Shown: one piece after another, positions 1 to 10,130 of the stretch | Layout: each line of letters starts with the position of its first letter | Numbering within the stretch: position 1 is the first letter of the stretch | NCBI GenBank assembly: GCA_030949385.1 | Contig: JAUZSP010000007.1 | Location: 131,210 to 195,209, forward strand | Direction: 5' to 3' | DNA length: 64,000 bases | Origin: Gammaproteobacteria bacterium | GTDB taxonomy: Bacteria; Pseudomonadota; Gammaproteobacteria; JAUZRS01 | The notes under the pieces: model-generated | Databases searched by the model: none | Seen by the model: the letters and a program-made list of their open reading frames with translations, nothing else | What the model was told of the DNA's origin: nothing | Made by a program: the position numbers and the translations under genes

Positions 1-2649
1 GTTTTCCAATAAGGTATCAATGTCACTCATCGGATAAATCGGTGCGGCCAAACGCCCCACCGCATCGCCCACCACATACTCCAAGGGACGCAAATCTTTG
101 TGGTAAATCACCGGGTCTTGGGTCACTTGAACAAAACGCCCCAGCTCCGCCAGCGGAATCAGCTTGCCATTGCTGTTGGCAATGGGCAGTTCATTGAGAT
201 ACTCCGTGCGCGAACGCATAGAAAGCGGTATTTGCAACACAATGTAAGTCGGCTCCAGCGCCGCACCTTGTTTGATATCATCCACACGGTACTCGCCCAT
301 GGCCATACTCAGGTTACGAATGATACTCTTCACTGAAATACCCAGACGGCTGGCTTTTTGCGTATCCACCTCAAAATGCCACACCTGATGCTCTTGCTGC
401 ATCAAGTTATTCACGTCAGCCAAACCGTCCAAGCTCTCAAACATCTTGGTCATATCCGCCGCTACTTGGCGGCGCGTCTGCGCATCTGGGCCATAAATTT
501 CTGCCACCACCGACTGCATCACCGGAGGGCCTGGAGGCATCTCTGCCACCGTCAAACGCCCACCAGCCGCCTGCACGATGGGCAACAACAGACCCCGCAC
601 CTCTTGGGCAATCTCATGACTGGAGCGATCACGTTCGGTTTTGTGCAGCAATTGCACTTGCAACTCACCCTGCCACGGCTCTGAACGCAAATAGTAGTGA
701 CGCACCATGCCGTTAAAATCAAAGGGTTTCGCTGTACCGGTGTAGGTTTGCACCGCCGTTACTTCCGGTACCAAACGAATCACTTCCGCCATCTGCAACA
801 CCGCATTGGCGGTACTGGCCATGGCGCTGCCCTCGGGCATATCCAAAACAACACTGAACTCTTGTTTGTTGTCGTAAGGCAACATCTTCACCGTTACCGC
901 CGTGGTGTAAAACATTGAACAAACCAAGAAAAACGACACCACCAAACCAATCAAAAAGACCTTACCGTAAAACCGGTTTTCAATCAGAGGCACCAAGACA
1001 CGACGGTAAAGTGAATCAAGACGTTCCTGCTCGGCGTGTTCTTTGTCTTCCATCTCTCGCAACTGGCTCAGAGAGGGTTTAATCCGCATGATCAACCACG
1101 CAGTAAAGGCAAACGCGGCAAACAGAGAGATAATCATCGCCACCGAACCCAGCGCCGGAATCGGCCCCATATACGGCCCCATCAAACCGCTCACAAAGGC
1201 CATCGGCAACAGCGCCGCCACCACCGCAAAGGTCGCCACAATCGTCGGGTTGCCCACTTCACGAATCGCATCCACCGCCGTATCCGTGTCCATCGCGCCT
1301 TTCATTAACCAACGCCGGTAGACGTTTTCCACCACCACGATGGCATCATCCACCAAAATACCGATAGAGAAGATCAACGCAAACAGACTCACGCGATCAA
1401 TGCTAAAGCCCATCAAAAAGGCAGCAAACACCGTCATCAAGATCACCACCGGAATCACCAATGTGACCACAATCGCCGGACGGATGCCCAAGGCGTACCA
1501 AACCAACAAGGTCACAATGCCCGTTGCGATCACCAGTTTAAACAGCAGTTCATTGACCTTATCCGCCGCGCTGGCACCGTAATTACGGGTCACTTCCACA
1601 TGCACTTCTGCTGGAATCAAACGCCCTTTCAAGGATTCAACTTTGGCCAAAATTGCATCGGCCACCGTCACCCCATTAGCACCCATTTTTTTCGCAATCG
1701 CCACCGTCACTGCTTGCGCGTTGTTTGCCTGATGATTGCTGCCCGTGGCTTGCTGATACGCCACCCCCGTCGAATAGGTCACCAATTGATTTGGCTCCTG
1801 CAACGCGCTGGTTACCGTGGCCACATCTTTAATGTAAACCGGCTGACCTTGATGAGTTGCAACCAACAAATTACCCACATCGCTGGCCGAAGCCAAAAAT
1901 CCACCGGCATAGAGTGCCATGTGATGATTGTTCGACTCCATTGAACCGGTTTTGGCCTCACTGTTGGAAGCACGAATGATCTGCGCCACCTGCTCCAAAC
2001 TGACCCCAAAGCCCGCCAAACGCTCTGGCAAAACGTCCACCTGAATCTGCTCACTGCGACCGCCCACCACAAAACCCTGGCCGGTATCCGGAATCTGTTT
2101 CAAACTTTGCAGTAAATTCAAAGAGAGACGACGCAACCCCCCGCCGTCCACCACATCGGACCACAGAGTCACGGTCACCACCGGCACATCATCAATGCCT
2201 TTGGCCTTCACCAACGGCGGGCTGACCCCAGGCGGCATCTGATCCATATTGGACTGCAATTTATCATGCACTTTTACCAGTGAGGCTCCTGCTTCTTCAC
2301 CGACGATAAAGCGCACCGTCACCACACCTTGGCCGCGTTGACTGGCAGAGTAGACGTGCTTCACACCAGGAATTTCACTCATAATACGTTCGAGTGGTTC
2401 AATGGCCAGCGCCGCCACCTGCTCCGAAGAAGCCCCCGGATAGGCCACAAACAGATCCACTATTGGCACCGAGATCTGAGGATCTTCTTGACGTGGAGTA
2501 ACCATTAAGCCAATCAGCCCCATGGCCATCATGGCTAAAAAGAGCAGAGGTGAAAGAGGAGAGTGAATGAATGCTTGTGCCGTTTTGCCTGCCAGCCCCA
2601 GAGGAGCGTGCGTCTCAACCGCGTTTTGAGCTGATGCGTCCTGTGCCAT
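1..2649 (-). CDS. RND efflux transporter permease (AcrB/HAE-type), C-terminus beyond window
   Basis: Inner-membrane proton-driven pump subunit of a tripartite efflux system. The minus frame is open without interruption from the ATG at 2649 to the first base, giving 883 residues; the family is usually about 1,030-1,070, so the C-terminal part lies outside. The first membrane helix (about residues 27-47) is followed by the porter domain, and the transmembrane block near residue 420 carries GILVDDAIVVVENV, with the paired aspartates that relay protons in AcrB-like pumps. The adaptor gene lies just upstream on the same strand (stop at 2741), so the two form an operon. The substrate cannot be read from the sequence; the Asp pair favours organic compounds over metal ions. 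Confidence 0.9.
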   Translation of the reverse strand, partial: MAQDASAQNAVETHAPLGLAGKTAQAFIHSPLSPLLFLAMMAMGLIGLMVTPRQEDPQISVPIVDLFVAYPGASSEQVAALAIEPLERIMSEIPGVKHVYSASQRGQGVVTVRFIVGEEAGASLVKVHDKLQSNMDQMPPGVSPPLVKAKGIDDVPVVTVTLWSDVVDGGGLRRLSLNLLQSLKQIPDTGQGFVVGGRSEQIQVDVLPERLAGFGVSLEQVAQIIRASNSEAKTGSMESNNHHMALYAGGFLASASDVGNLLVATHQGQPVYIKDVATVTSALQEPNQLVTYSTGVAYQQATGSNHQANNAQAVTVAIAKKMGANGVTVADAILAKVESLKGRLIPAEVHVEVTRNYGASAADKVNELLFKLVIATGIVTLLVWYALGIRPAIVVTLVIPVVILMTVFAAFLMGFSIDRVSLFALIFSIGILVDDAIVVVENVYRRWLMKGAMDTDTAVDAIREVGNPTIVATFAVVAALLPMAFVSGLMGPYMGPIPALGSVAMIISLFAAFAFTAWLIMRIKPSLSQLREMEDKEHAEQERLDSLYRRVLVPLIENRFYGKVFLIGLVVSFFLVCSMFYTTAVTVKMLPYDNKQEFSVVLDMPEGSAMASTANAVLQMAEVIRLVPEVTAVQTYTGTAKPFDFNGMVRHYYLRSEPWQGELQVQLLHKTERDRSSHEIAQEVRGLLLPIVQAAGGRLTVAEMPPGPPVMQSVVAEIYGPDAQTRRQVAADMTKMFESLDGLADVNNLMQQEHQVWHFEVDTQKASRLGISVKSIIRNLSMAMGEYRVDDIKQGAALEPTYIVLQIPLSMRSRTEYLNELPIANSNGKLIPLAELGRFVQVTQDPVIYHKDLRPLEYVVGDAVGRLAAPIYPMSDIDTLLEN

Positions 2650-2740
2650 ATGAATTGTCTTTATCAAAAAATAGGTGAGCCAAAACAGTGAGCCAAAACA
2701 TACGCTTGCTCACCGTTACTGATTGTTTTTACAGAAAAAA

Positions 2741-3925
2741 TTATTCTGCTTCAGTCGCTGCTGCTTGAGGCACGACCGTATCGCCACTTTTCATTCCTGG
2801 CAAAGGTTGCTTAACAATGGCAGCCCCCTCCTGCAAACCGGAAATCACCACCACAGAATCATCTGTCGTCGCCCCCAAACGCAGCAGGCGCAACATCGCT
2901 TGCCCCTTCTCGTCCATCACGAACACCAAGGGCAGGCCGCCTTTAATCACCACCGCCGAACGCGGGATCACCAAATCACCTTGCGCGCCACTGTTTGCTT
3001 CTGGAATCATCACTTCGGCGTACATACCGGCAACGGCACTGGTCTTCTCAGGCAGCAACAACTCCAAAGGCACGGTATGACGCACCGAGTCCGCCACCGG
3101 GAAAATACGACTGATCACCGCCTGCACCACCGGGCGGCCATTGGCCACATCATCCAAGCGCACGTCCAAAGTCATACCGACTTTTAAAGCCGAACGCAGG
3201 CGCACCGGCACTTCGATTTTGACTTCCAAACGCGAGGTGTCCGCAAAAGCCAATAAAGCCTGTCCTGGTTGCACCGTATCACCCAGCTCCACATGGCGTT
3301 TGATGATCACGCCATCAAAGGGAGCCACACTTTGACTGTCCCGCAGCGCCGCTTCGATCTGTTGAATTTGCGCCTGAGAGCGCAGCAAATTGCTCTTGGC
3401 CTGAGAAAGCGCCACCTGACGTGCCACTAAATCACTGTGGCGTTCCGCACCCGTATCGCGGGTGCCCATCACCGACTGCATGGGATCCGTAAACATCTGA
3501 TCCATCATCGAGGGCATCGCCATGCCACCGGGGGTTTTGGCCACCACACTCGGGGAGTTAATCTCACGATTCAGTTTTGCTTTTGCATCCTGAATAGCCG
3601 CTTGAGCCGAGGAATAGTCCGCTTGAGCCGCTTGTAACTGCGCTCGCAAAGCGGTGTTATCCAAACCCAACAACAACGCGCCTGCTAAGAAACGATCGCC
3701 TTCGTTACCGGCAAGGTAACGTACCCGACCTGGCAATTGCGCCGCCAGAGAGACGGTTTTCAAGGCCGTCACACTGCCACCGATGGTACTGGTCAACAGC
3801 GATGCGTTCTGACGTTTCACCTGCACAACTTCCAACTGGCTCTCAGCCGCGATTGGCTCGATTTCTGCTGCATTCACAGTACCAAGTAACATTGTGCCAA
3901 CCAGCACACCCCACGATTTTGTCAT
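2741..3925 (-). CDS. RND efflux periplasmic adaptor (HlyD/MFP family)
   Basis: Membrane-fusion protein that links the RND permease to an outer-membrane channel. The 394-residue product starts with a signal-like segment (MTKSWGVLVGTMLLGTVNA). It then shows the split lipoyl-type half-motifs near residues 60-100 and after 210 (SVAPFDGVIIKRHVELGD), a long helical hairpin between them, and a beta-barrel region (SRLEVKIEVPVRLRSALKVG). The hairpin carries a Met-rich stretch (GGMAMPSMMDQMFTDPMQSVM), which is unusual and might bind metal; that is speculation. The gene is 91 bp upstream of the permease on the same strand and is the first gene of the pair. No outer-membrane factor is visible here. Confidence 0.88.
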   Translation of the reverse strand: MTKSWGVLVGTMLLGTVNAAEIEPIAAESQLEVVQVKRQNASLLTSTIGGSVTALKTVSLAAQLPGRVRYLAGNEGDRFLAGALLLGLDNTALRAQLQAAQADYSSAQAAIQDAKAKLNREINSPSVVAKTPGGMAMPSMMDQMFTDPMQSVMGTRDTGAERHSDLVARQVALSQAKSNLLRSQAQIQQIEAALRDSQSVAPFDGVIIKRHVELGDTVQPGQALLAFADTSRLEVKIEVPVRLRSALKVGMTLDVRLDDVANGRPVVQAVISRIFPVADSVRHTVPLELLLPEKTSAVAGMYAEVMIPEANSGAQGDLVIPRSAVVIKGGLPLVFVMDEKGQAMLRLLRLGATTDDSVVVISGLQEGAAIVKQPLPGMKSGDTVVPQAAATEAE

Positions 3926-4060
3926 AATCCGTACCCAACAGCCCTAGCAAAACGCCAACTGTATTATTCAAAGTGATGAAAACCGCTCAGTATAAACGGT
4001 GCTTTTGTGACAAACCCCGCAAAAGCGGCTGAATATGCGGGAATAGTAACCATTTGTCTA

Positions 4061-5245
4061 TTAGGGATTTCCCTTGCTCTTCACGCTTAAAACAAACTCA
4101 CCCCTGCCAAACAAGCCCCAATACGCAACCAGAGCTGCTAACAAAGCCACTCCTCCCGCCACCGAGAAGGTCAGCGCCGCGCCCCATGACTGCCAAAATT
4201 GCCCCGCAAAATAACTGCCCACTGCCCCACCAGCACCAAAACTGACACTGGCATAAATCGCCTGCCCTCGCCCCTGATGACGACCGACAAAAAAGCGGTG
4301 AATAAAGGAAATGGCCGCCAAATGATAGAGACCAAAGCTGGCCGCATGCAGCAGTTGAGCAAACAGCAACACAACCTGCACCTCAACAAAATAGGCGATC
4401 AACAACCAACGCAAGGCGGTTAAAAACAGACTCAACGCCAACAACGTACCCAAAGGAAAGCGACGCAACAGCTGCGGTGCCCAGATAAAGACCCCAATCT
4501 CCGCCACCACCCCCAAAGCCCACAGCAGACCAATCACTGTTGTACTGTAACCGACCTGCTCCAAATAGATGCTGTAAAACACATAATAAGGGCCATGACT
4601 GGCCTGCAACAGAAAACAGGCCAGCAACAACGCCAGCACTTTTGGCTGCTTCAACACCGACCAAAGACTGGCCGCAGAAGAGGGGTGCTCAGAGGCCGGA
4701 GCTTCCGGCACCAGCAAGGAAGAGAGCCACAGCACCACAAACAGCCACAACACAATCCACGGCAAAGTCTCGACACCAAAACGATCCAACAGCGGCCCCA
4801 ACACCACCACCAGCAGAATAAAACCCAAGGAACCCCAAAGGCGAATGCGACCGTAAGCGTGGCTGTTTTTGCCCAGATGAGAAAAGGTGACCGCTTCAAA
4901 TTGCGGCAAAGAGGCGTTCCAAAAAAAACTAAAGAGCGCCATTACCAGCGCCAGCCACAAATAACTGTTGACCCACAACAGCAATGAAAAACTCAGCAAC
5001 GCCAACAGACTGGTGATGCGCACCACCCACATGCCCTTGCCGGTGTGATCCGCCACCCAGCCCCAAATATTGGGCGCAATCAACTTGGTCAACGCCAAAA
5101 TGGCAATCAACTCACCAATTTCAGCGGCAGAGAACCCCAACGATTGCAGATAAAGCCCCCAGTAGGGGATCAAAGCACCCAGGGTGGCAAAATAGAACAG
5201 ATAAAACGAGGAGAGTTTCCAGTACGGCAGATCAGAAGAGGTCAC
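4061..5245 (-). CDS. MFS transporter, HcaT-like (3-phenylpropionate permease family)
   Basis: A 394-residue, twelve-helix major facilitator. The N-terminus (YWKLSSFYLFYFATLGALIP, then YWGLYLQSLGFSAAEIGELI) matches the HcaT/MFS_1-like family typically seen in proteobacteria. The first half carries the loop (KLIAPNIWGWVADHTGKG) that corresponds to the MFS motif A. No substrate-specific partner gene is nearby. aroC lies 27 bp upstream on the same strand, so the two may be cotranscribed. Function beyond inner-membrane solute transport is not supported by the sequence. Confidence 0.82.
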   Translation of the reverse strand: MTSSDLPYWKLSSFYLFYFATLGALIPYWGLYLQSLGFSAAEIGELIAILALTKLIAPNIWGWVADHTGKGMWVVRITSLLALLSFSLLLWVNSYLWLALVMALFSFFWNASLPQFEAVTFSHLGKNSHAYGRIRLWGSLGFILLVVVLGPLLDRFGVETLPWIVLWLFVVLWLSSLLVPEAPASEHPSSAASLWSVLKQPKVLALLLACFLLQASHGPYYVFYSIYLEQVGYSTTVIGLLWALGVVAEIGVFIWAPQLLRRFPLGTLLALSLFLTALRWLLIAYFVEVQVVLLFAQLLHAASFGLYHLAAISFIHRFFVGRHQGRGQAIYASVSFGAGGAVGSYFAGQFWQSWGAALTFSVAGGVALLAALVAYWGLFGRGEFVLSVKSKGNP

Positions 5246-5272
5246 AACAGAGCCGCACCAGAAAAGAAAAAA

Positions 5273-6370
5273 TTACACGCCCGCCGGAATCACCGGAGTA
5301 TCCACCATCACATCGCCATTTTGCGCTCGATGTCGCAGATAGTGATCCATCAACACCAGAGCCAACATCGCCTCGGCAATTGGGGTGGCACGAATGCCGA
5401 CACAAGGGTCGTGCCGCCCCTTGGTGACCACCTCAATCGGCTCGCCTTGCAAATTCACACTGCGCCCAGGCAGACGCATACTGGAAGTGGGTTTCATCGC
5501 AATGGAAGCCACAATCGCCTGCCCTGAAGAGATCCCCCCCAGCACCCCACCCGCATGATTGGAGAGAAACCCTTCAGGAGTGATCTCATCGCGGTGTTCC
5601 GTGCCTTTTTGCGCCACACAATCAAAGCCCGCGCCGATCTCCACCCCTTTGACGGCGTTGATGCTCATCAAGGCATGAGCAATATCCGCATCAAGACGAT
5701 CAAAAATCGGCTCACCCAAACCTGGTGGAAGACCTTCGGCTACCACGGTCACTTTTGCCCCCACCGAATTGCCCTCTTTACGCAAGGCATCCATATACGC
5801 TTCCAGCTCAGGCACCTGCGCGGCGTTCGGCCAGAAAAAGGGGTTATCACCCACCACCGACCAGTCCAAACCTTCGGCTTTAATCGGCCCCAACTGAGAA
5901 AGATGACCACGAATCGTCACCCCCAACTGCTGCGCCAGATATTTTTTCGCAATCGCACCAGCCGCCACTCGCATCGCCGTTTCACGCGCAGAAGATCGAC
6001 CGCCGCCACGGTAATCGCGGAAACCGTATTTTTGTGTATAAGTGTAATCGGCGTGACCGGGACGGAACCGATCCATAATATCTGAATAATCTTTCGAACG
6101 TTGATCGACGTTTTCAATGATTAGGGCAATGGGTGTACCGGTGGTTTTACCCTCAAACACCCCTGAGAGAATTTTGACCTGATCCGGTTCGCGGCGCTGG
6201 GTGGTGTGACGCGAGGTACCTGGGCGACGACGATCCAGATCTCCTTGCAGATCCGCCTCGCAAAGCGCTAACCCAGGGGGGCAGCCGTCCACAATGCAAC
6301 CGATGGCGGGGCCGTGACTTTCACCGAAACCGGTGGTCGTAAACAATTTTCCAAAGCTATTTCCTGACAT
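5273..6370 (-). CDS. aroC: Chorismate synthase
   Basis: Converts 5-enolpyruvylshikimate-3-phosphate to chorismate, the last step of the shikimate pathway, using reduced FMN. The start chosen is the ATG at 6370 ([20 protein letters not shown]), which matches the family's conserved N-terminus; an upstream ATG at 6403 would add 11 residues not seen in the family. This gives 365 residues, the usual length. Signatures seen are [54 protein letters not shown] and [13 protein letters not shown]. The gene is followed closely by the MFS gene on the same strand. Confidence 0.97.
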   Translation of the reverse strand: MSGNSFGKLFTTTGFGESHGPAIGCIVDGCPPGLALCEADLQGDLDRRRPGTSRHTTQRREPDQVKILSGVFEGKTTGTPIALIIENVDQRSKDYSDIMDRFRPGHADYTYTQKYGFRDYRGGGRSSARETAMRVAAGAIAKKYLAQQLGVTIRGHLSQLGPIKAEGLDWSVVGDNPFFWPNAAQVPELEAYMDALRKEGNSVGAKVTVVAEGLPPGLGEPIFDRLDADIAHALMSINAVKGVEIGAGFDCVAQKGTEHRDEITPEGFLSNHAGGVLGGISSGQAIVASIAMKPTSSMRLPGRSVNLQGEPIEVVTKGRHDPCVGIRATPIAEAMLALVLMDHYLRHRAQNGDVMVDTPVIPAGV

Positions 6371-6424
6371 GGTGCGTATTGTAGCGATTCTGCCCTGAAA
6401 CAACAGGAGAAATTTCCAGCACCG

Positions 6425-7082
6425 CTATTTTGAACCACGCCATTTATGCGATGGCTGTTCTTGGCAATAACCCCAGTAACCGTCAAAATGGGTGCGCGCA
6501 TCATCGAAACTAAACAGCACTTTCCCCCAATAAAACGAGCCGTCTTTTTCTACCTCACAACGTTTACGCGACTTCGCTTCGACCCAATAACCATCCAAAA
6601 CACCGCCGCGATACTGACCCAGTATGCGACCTTGATCACTGCCATACTCGGCCAGATGACCACTAGAGACATCACCTAAAAAAAACCATTTCGCCTTGAC
6701 TGGTCTGCCATAGATCACTCTTACCGCCAGTAACCGATTTTGAACCCGTATAACTGAGTAATTTTTTACAGGTGGCGTTACTGATACTTTTGCCATCACA
6801 GCCACACTGCAACTGACGGTATTGAAAACAGCCACTAAAGTAGGTGTCATCTCGCACTCCATACAAAGCGCACATGCCTGGACCACTCTGATTAACCCAG
6901 TCTCCGGTCAAGATTGAAAAAGAGCCATCGGGCATCACATAATAAGGTGTCGGATCACCGCTCACCACATCATTCACGTAGGTCGGTTGCCAATCGTTAC
7001 CGCGACAGAGGCGCACATCTGAGGCCAACACCCACTGCGGAAACAGCAAAAAAACCAGAGCCATTACGAAACCACGAACCAT
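6425..7082 (-). CDS. Secreted protein of unknown function, split by a frameshift at an A8 run
   Basis: Two minus frames together make one protein. The 5' part starts at the ATG at 7082 behind GGAGGTGA, has a signal peptide (MVRGFVMALVFLLFPQWVLA), a Cys-containing middle (CGCDGKSISNATCKKL), and ends in WQTSQGEMVFF then a stop. The 3' frame continues with LGDVSSGHLAEYGSDQGRI, GQYRGGVLDGYW, DGSFYWGKVLFSF and FDGYWGYC to a stop at 6425. The join falls in the A8 run at 6678-6685; one base fewer restores a single frame of about 218 residues. The C-terminal part has the repeated G-x-Y/G-x-W pattern of small beta-sheet proteins that measure a response against a background. No function is recognised. 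Sequencing error, true mutation or slippage are all possible. Confidence 0.6.
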
Positions 7083-7281
7083 CACACTCACCTCCAGACA
7101 ATAAACAATCAGACTTTCTTTGATTCTGTGAGGAATTATCCCTATCCCTCGGCATTTTCTTGTACAATGCCGAACTTTTCGGGGCTGACGGGTCCCGATA
7201 CTCAGGGCAGAGAGTTTAACCCAAACTCGGATGCCATCGACAAAGACTTTTTTACCCGAAATCAAGATCTAGAGCACACAC

Positions 7282-9366
7282 ATGACTGAACTACTGAACT
7301 ACCGCAACATCGGCATTTTCGCGCACGTGGATGCGGGCAAGACCACCACCACCGAACGCATTCTTAACCTTACCGGTAAGACCCATAAAATCGGTGAAGT
7401 CCACGACGGTGAAGCCACCACCGATTTCATGGATCAAGAGCGCGAACGCGGCATCACCATCCAATCTGCGGCCACCACCTGCTACTGGGACGACCATCGT
7501 TTCAATATCATTGATACCCCTGGACACGTTGACTTCACCATTGAAGTTTATCGCTCCCTTAAAGTATTAGACGGCGGCGTTGGCGTTTTCTGTGGCTCTG
7601 GCGGTGTTGAACCTCAGTCTGAAACCAATTGGCGTTACGCCAATGAGTCTGCTGTGGCTCGGGTCATCTTTGTCAACAAGCTGGATCGCATCGGTGCGGA
7701 TTTCTACCGTGTGGTGGATCAAGTTACCAAAGTACTGGCTGCCAACCCACTGGTCATGACCCTGCCCATCGGCATCGAAGATGACTTTATCGGTGTAGTC
7801 GATGTCCTAACCCGCAAATCGTGGATCTGGGATGACTCTGGTGACCCCCACAACTACCGCATCGAAGACGTGCCTGCGGACATGGTTGATAAAGTGGAAG
7901 AGTACCGCGAACAGATGATCGAGACCGCCGTCGAACAAGACGACGATCTGATGGAATCCTATTTGGATGGTACCGAACCTTCCATTGATGAGATTAAACG
8001 CTGCATTCGCAAAGGTACCATCGCGCTGGACTTCTTTCCCACCTACTGTGGCTCCGCCTTTAAAAACAAAGGCATTCAGTTGATCCTCGACGGCGTAGTG
8101 GACTACCTGCCCAGCCCCACCGAAGTACCACCTCAGCCTGAAGTGGACATGGAAGGCAACGAAACCGGCGAATTCGCCCTTGTTGCGCTGGACAAACCTC
8201 TGCGCGCGCTGGCATTCAAAATTATGGATGACCGCTTTGGTGCATTGACCTTTATCCGCATCTACTCCGGCAGACTGGAAAAAGGCACCTCGGTGCTCAA
8301 CACCTTCACCGGCAAAACCGAACGCATCGGTCGCATCGTTGAGATGCACGCCGACTCTCGTGAAGAGCTGAGTTCAGCCCAAGCCGGTGACATCGTTGCC
8401 ATCGTCGGCATGAAAAACGTGCAAACCGGTCACACCTTGTGTGATCCTAAATTCCCAGCCACTTTGGAACCCATGGTCTTTCCTGATCCAGTCATCTCCA
8501 TTGCTGTTGCGCCCAAAGACAAAACCGCCTCGGAAAAATTAGGCGTGGCACTGGGAAAAATGATCGCAGAAGACCCTTCTTTCCGTGTTGAAACCGACGA
8601 AGACAGCGGTGAGACCATCCTCAAAGGCATGGGTGAGCTGCATCTGGACATCAAAATCGACATCCTGCGCCGTACCCACGGAGTTGATGTTGAAGTGGGC
8701 AAACCACAGGTGGCCTACCGTGAAACCATCACCCAACTGATCGAAGACAGCTACACCCACAAAAAACAGTCCGGTGGTTCTGGTCAATTCGGTAAAATCG
8801 ACTACACCATCGAGCCTGGCGAAGCGGGCAGTGGTTTTGTCTTTGAATCCAAAGTCACCGGCGGTAATGTTCCTCGTGAATACTGGCCTGCGATTGAAAA
8901 AGGCTTTAAAAACAGCATGCACCAAGGTGTCTTGGCTGGCTTCCCGTGTTTGGACTTCAAAGTCACCTTGTTAGACGGTTCATTCCATGCCGTTGACTCC
9001 TCTGCCGTTGCGTTTGAAATTGCAGCCAAAGGCGCTTACCGTCAGTCCATGCCCCGAGCCGGTGCTCAGCTGATCGAACCGGTCATGAAAGTGGACGTCT
9101 TCACCCCTGACGATCACGTCGGTGATGTCATCGGTGATCTGAACCGTCGCCGTGGCATGATTCAAGGCCAAGATTCCACTCCTACCGGCGTGCGCATCAA
9201 AGCCAACGTACCATTGAGTGAAATGTTCGGTTACATCGGTGATCTGCGTACCATGACCTCTGGTCGTGGCCAGTTCTCAATGGAATTTGACAACTACTCA
9301 CCCTGTCCTAAGAACGTGGCTGAAGCCGTGATCAAGGAGACCAAAGAACGCAACGCCAAAAAATAA
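7282..9366 (+). CDS. fusA2: Elongation factor G, second (fusA2-type) copy
   Basis: Ribosomal translocase GTPase of 694 residues. G1 is [16 protein letters not shown]2 lies in [11 protein letters not shown]3 is DTPGHVDFT and G4 is [10 protein letters not shown]. The later domains are present: domain IV contains [12 protein letters not shown] and domain V ends with [20 protein letters not shown]. The gene stands alone rather than in the rpsL-rpsG-fusA-tuf string, as expected for a second EF-G, which in related bacteria can specialise in translocation or recycling. The start is the ATG at 7282. A bidirectional terminator follows at once. Confidence 0.9.
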   Translation: MTELLNYRNIGIFAHVDAGKTTTTERILNLTGKTHKIGEVHDGEATTDFMDQERERGITIQSAATTCYWDDHRFNIIDTPGHVDFTIEVYRSLKVLDGGVGVFCGSGGVEPQSETNWRYANESAVARVIFVNKLDRIGADFYRVVDQVTKVLAANPLVMTLPIGIEDDFIGVVDVLTRKSWIWDDSGDPHNYRIEDVPADMVDKVEEYREQMIETAVEQDDDLMESYLDGTEPSIDEIKRCIRKGTIALDFFPTYCGSAFKNKGIQLILDGVVDYLPSPTEVPPQPEVDMEGNETGEFALVALDKPLRALAFKIMDDRFGALTFIRIYSGRLEKGTSVLNTFTGKTERIGRIVEMHADSREELSSAQAGDIVAIVGMKNVQTGHTLCDPKFPATLEPMVFPDPVISIAVAPKDKTASEKLGVALGKMIAEDPSFRVETDEDSGETILKGMGELHLDIKIDILRRTHGVDVEVGKPQVAYRETITQLIEDSYTHKKQSGGSGQFGKIDYTIEPGEAGSGFVFESKVTGGNVPREYWPAIEKGFKNSMHQGVLAGFPCLDFKVTLLDGSFHAVDSSAVAFEIAAKGAYRQSMPRAGAQLIEPVMKVDVFTPDDHVGDVIGDLNRRRGMIQGQDSTPTGVRIKANVPLSEMFGYIGDLRTMTSGRGQFSMEFDNYSPCPKNVAEAVIKETKERNAKK

Positions 9367-9382
9367 GGCGTTTGTTCTTCCA

Positions 9383-9421
9383 AAAAGACCCGCTTGGCCG
9401 TAAGGCCAGCGGGTCTTTTTT
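9383..9421. terminator. Bidirectional intrinsic terminator between fusA2 and the dUTPase gene
   Basis: The hairpin pairs AAAAGACCCGCTTGGCC with GGCCAGCGGGTCTTTT around a GTAA loop. It is flanked by A-runs on the left and T-runs on the right, so it can stop transcripts from both convergent genes. Confidence 0.92.
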
Positions 9422-9441
9422 ATCCCCTCAGAAAAATCAGC

Positions 9442-10053
9442 TCAAGCCGGATAAACCGCCTCCAACGCCCGATAAACCCCAGCAGCAAACTCATCAGCGT
9501 TTGCATCCAAGCGCGTCAAAATATCCACCAAATGTTCGTTATCCTCTCGTCCCTGCCAGACTTTGATGTAATTTCCTTGCTTATAACCGTGATCTTGGCG
9601 AAATACATTTAACACATTCTTGCCCACATAAGATTTAAACAGCTCATCAAAATCCATCTTCAACAGCTGCATCAAACGGATAAACACCCCCATATCCACT
9701 TCATGAGTCTCAAGCGAACGCTGCGCCAATTTTTCGATCAACAGACGAACATCATCACTCTCATCGGCTTTTTCCAAGGCAAGCACAATCTGCTCGGCTG
9801 TCTGTTCCAGTGACAAACCAGCCATCAATTTGGCACTCAGAGCAAAATGCCAAATATCGATCAACTCCAGCTTCACTTGTTCCAGATCCGGCTCCTGATG
9901 TTTCCACCACTTCCAACCGTAATGATCCAACATCTCAGCACACTCGGTCCAGATGGCTCGATACCACTCACAACCAGCACTGCGCCACTCGGGATTAACT
10001 CTGACATTCATCGACTCTTGCAACGTTAACATGGTGATGATTTTGGCTTGCAT
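9442..10053 (-). CDS. Dimeric all-alpha dUTP diphosphatase
   Basis: Hydrolyses dUTP to dUMP and pyrophosphate, keeping uracil out of DNA. The 203-residue protein shows the all-alpha NTP pyrophosphatase metal motif: ECAEMLDHYGWKWW followed by KLELIDIWHFALSAK (the E-x-x-E and E-x-x-D halves), with the tryptophan-rich stretch typical of the dimeric family. It converges on fusA2 and is separated from it by the bidirectional terminator. The start is the ATG at 10053; an ATG a few codons later (METLQ-type position, MLTLQESMNV) is also possible. Confidence 0.85.
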   Translation of the reverse strand: MQAKIITMLTLQESMNVRVNPEWRSAGCEWYRAIWTECAEMLDHYGWKWWKHQEPDLEQVKLELIDIWHFALSAKLMAGLSLEQTAEQIVLALEKADESDDVRLLIEKLAQRSLETHEVDMGVFIRLMQLLKMDFDELFKSYVGKNVLNVFRQDHGYKQGNYIKVWQGREDNEHLVDILTRLDANADEFAAGVYRALEAVYPA

Positions 10054-10130
10054 ACTCAGGCCTCAACTGTAAAAAATTTGCCTATTTTACAAGATCGGAG
10101 CCATTTTTGCTTAGCTCCCATTAAGAGATT

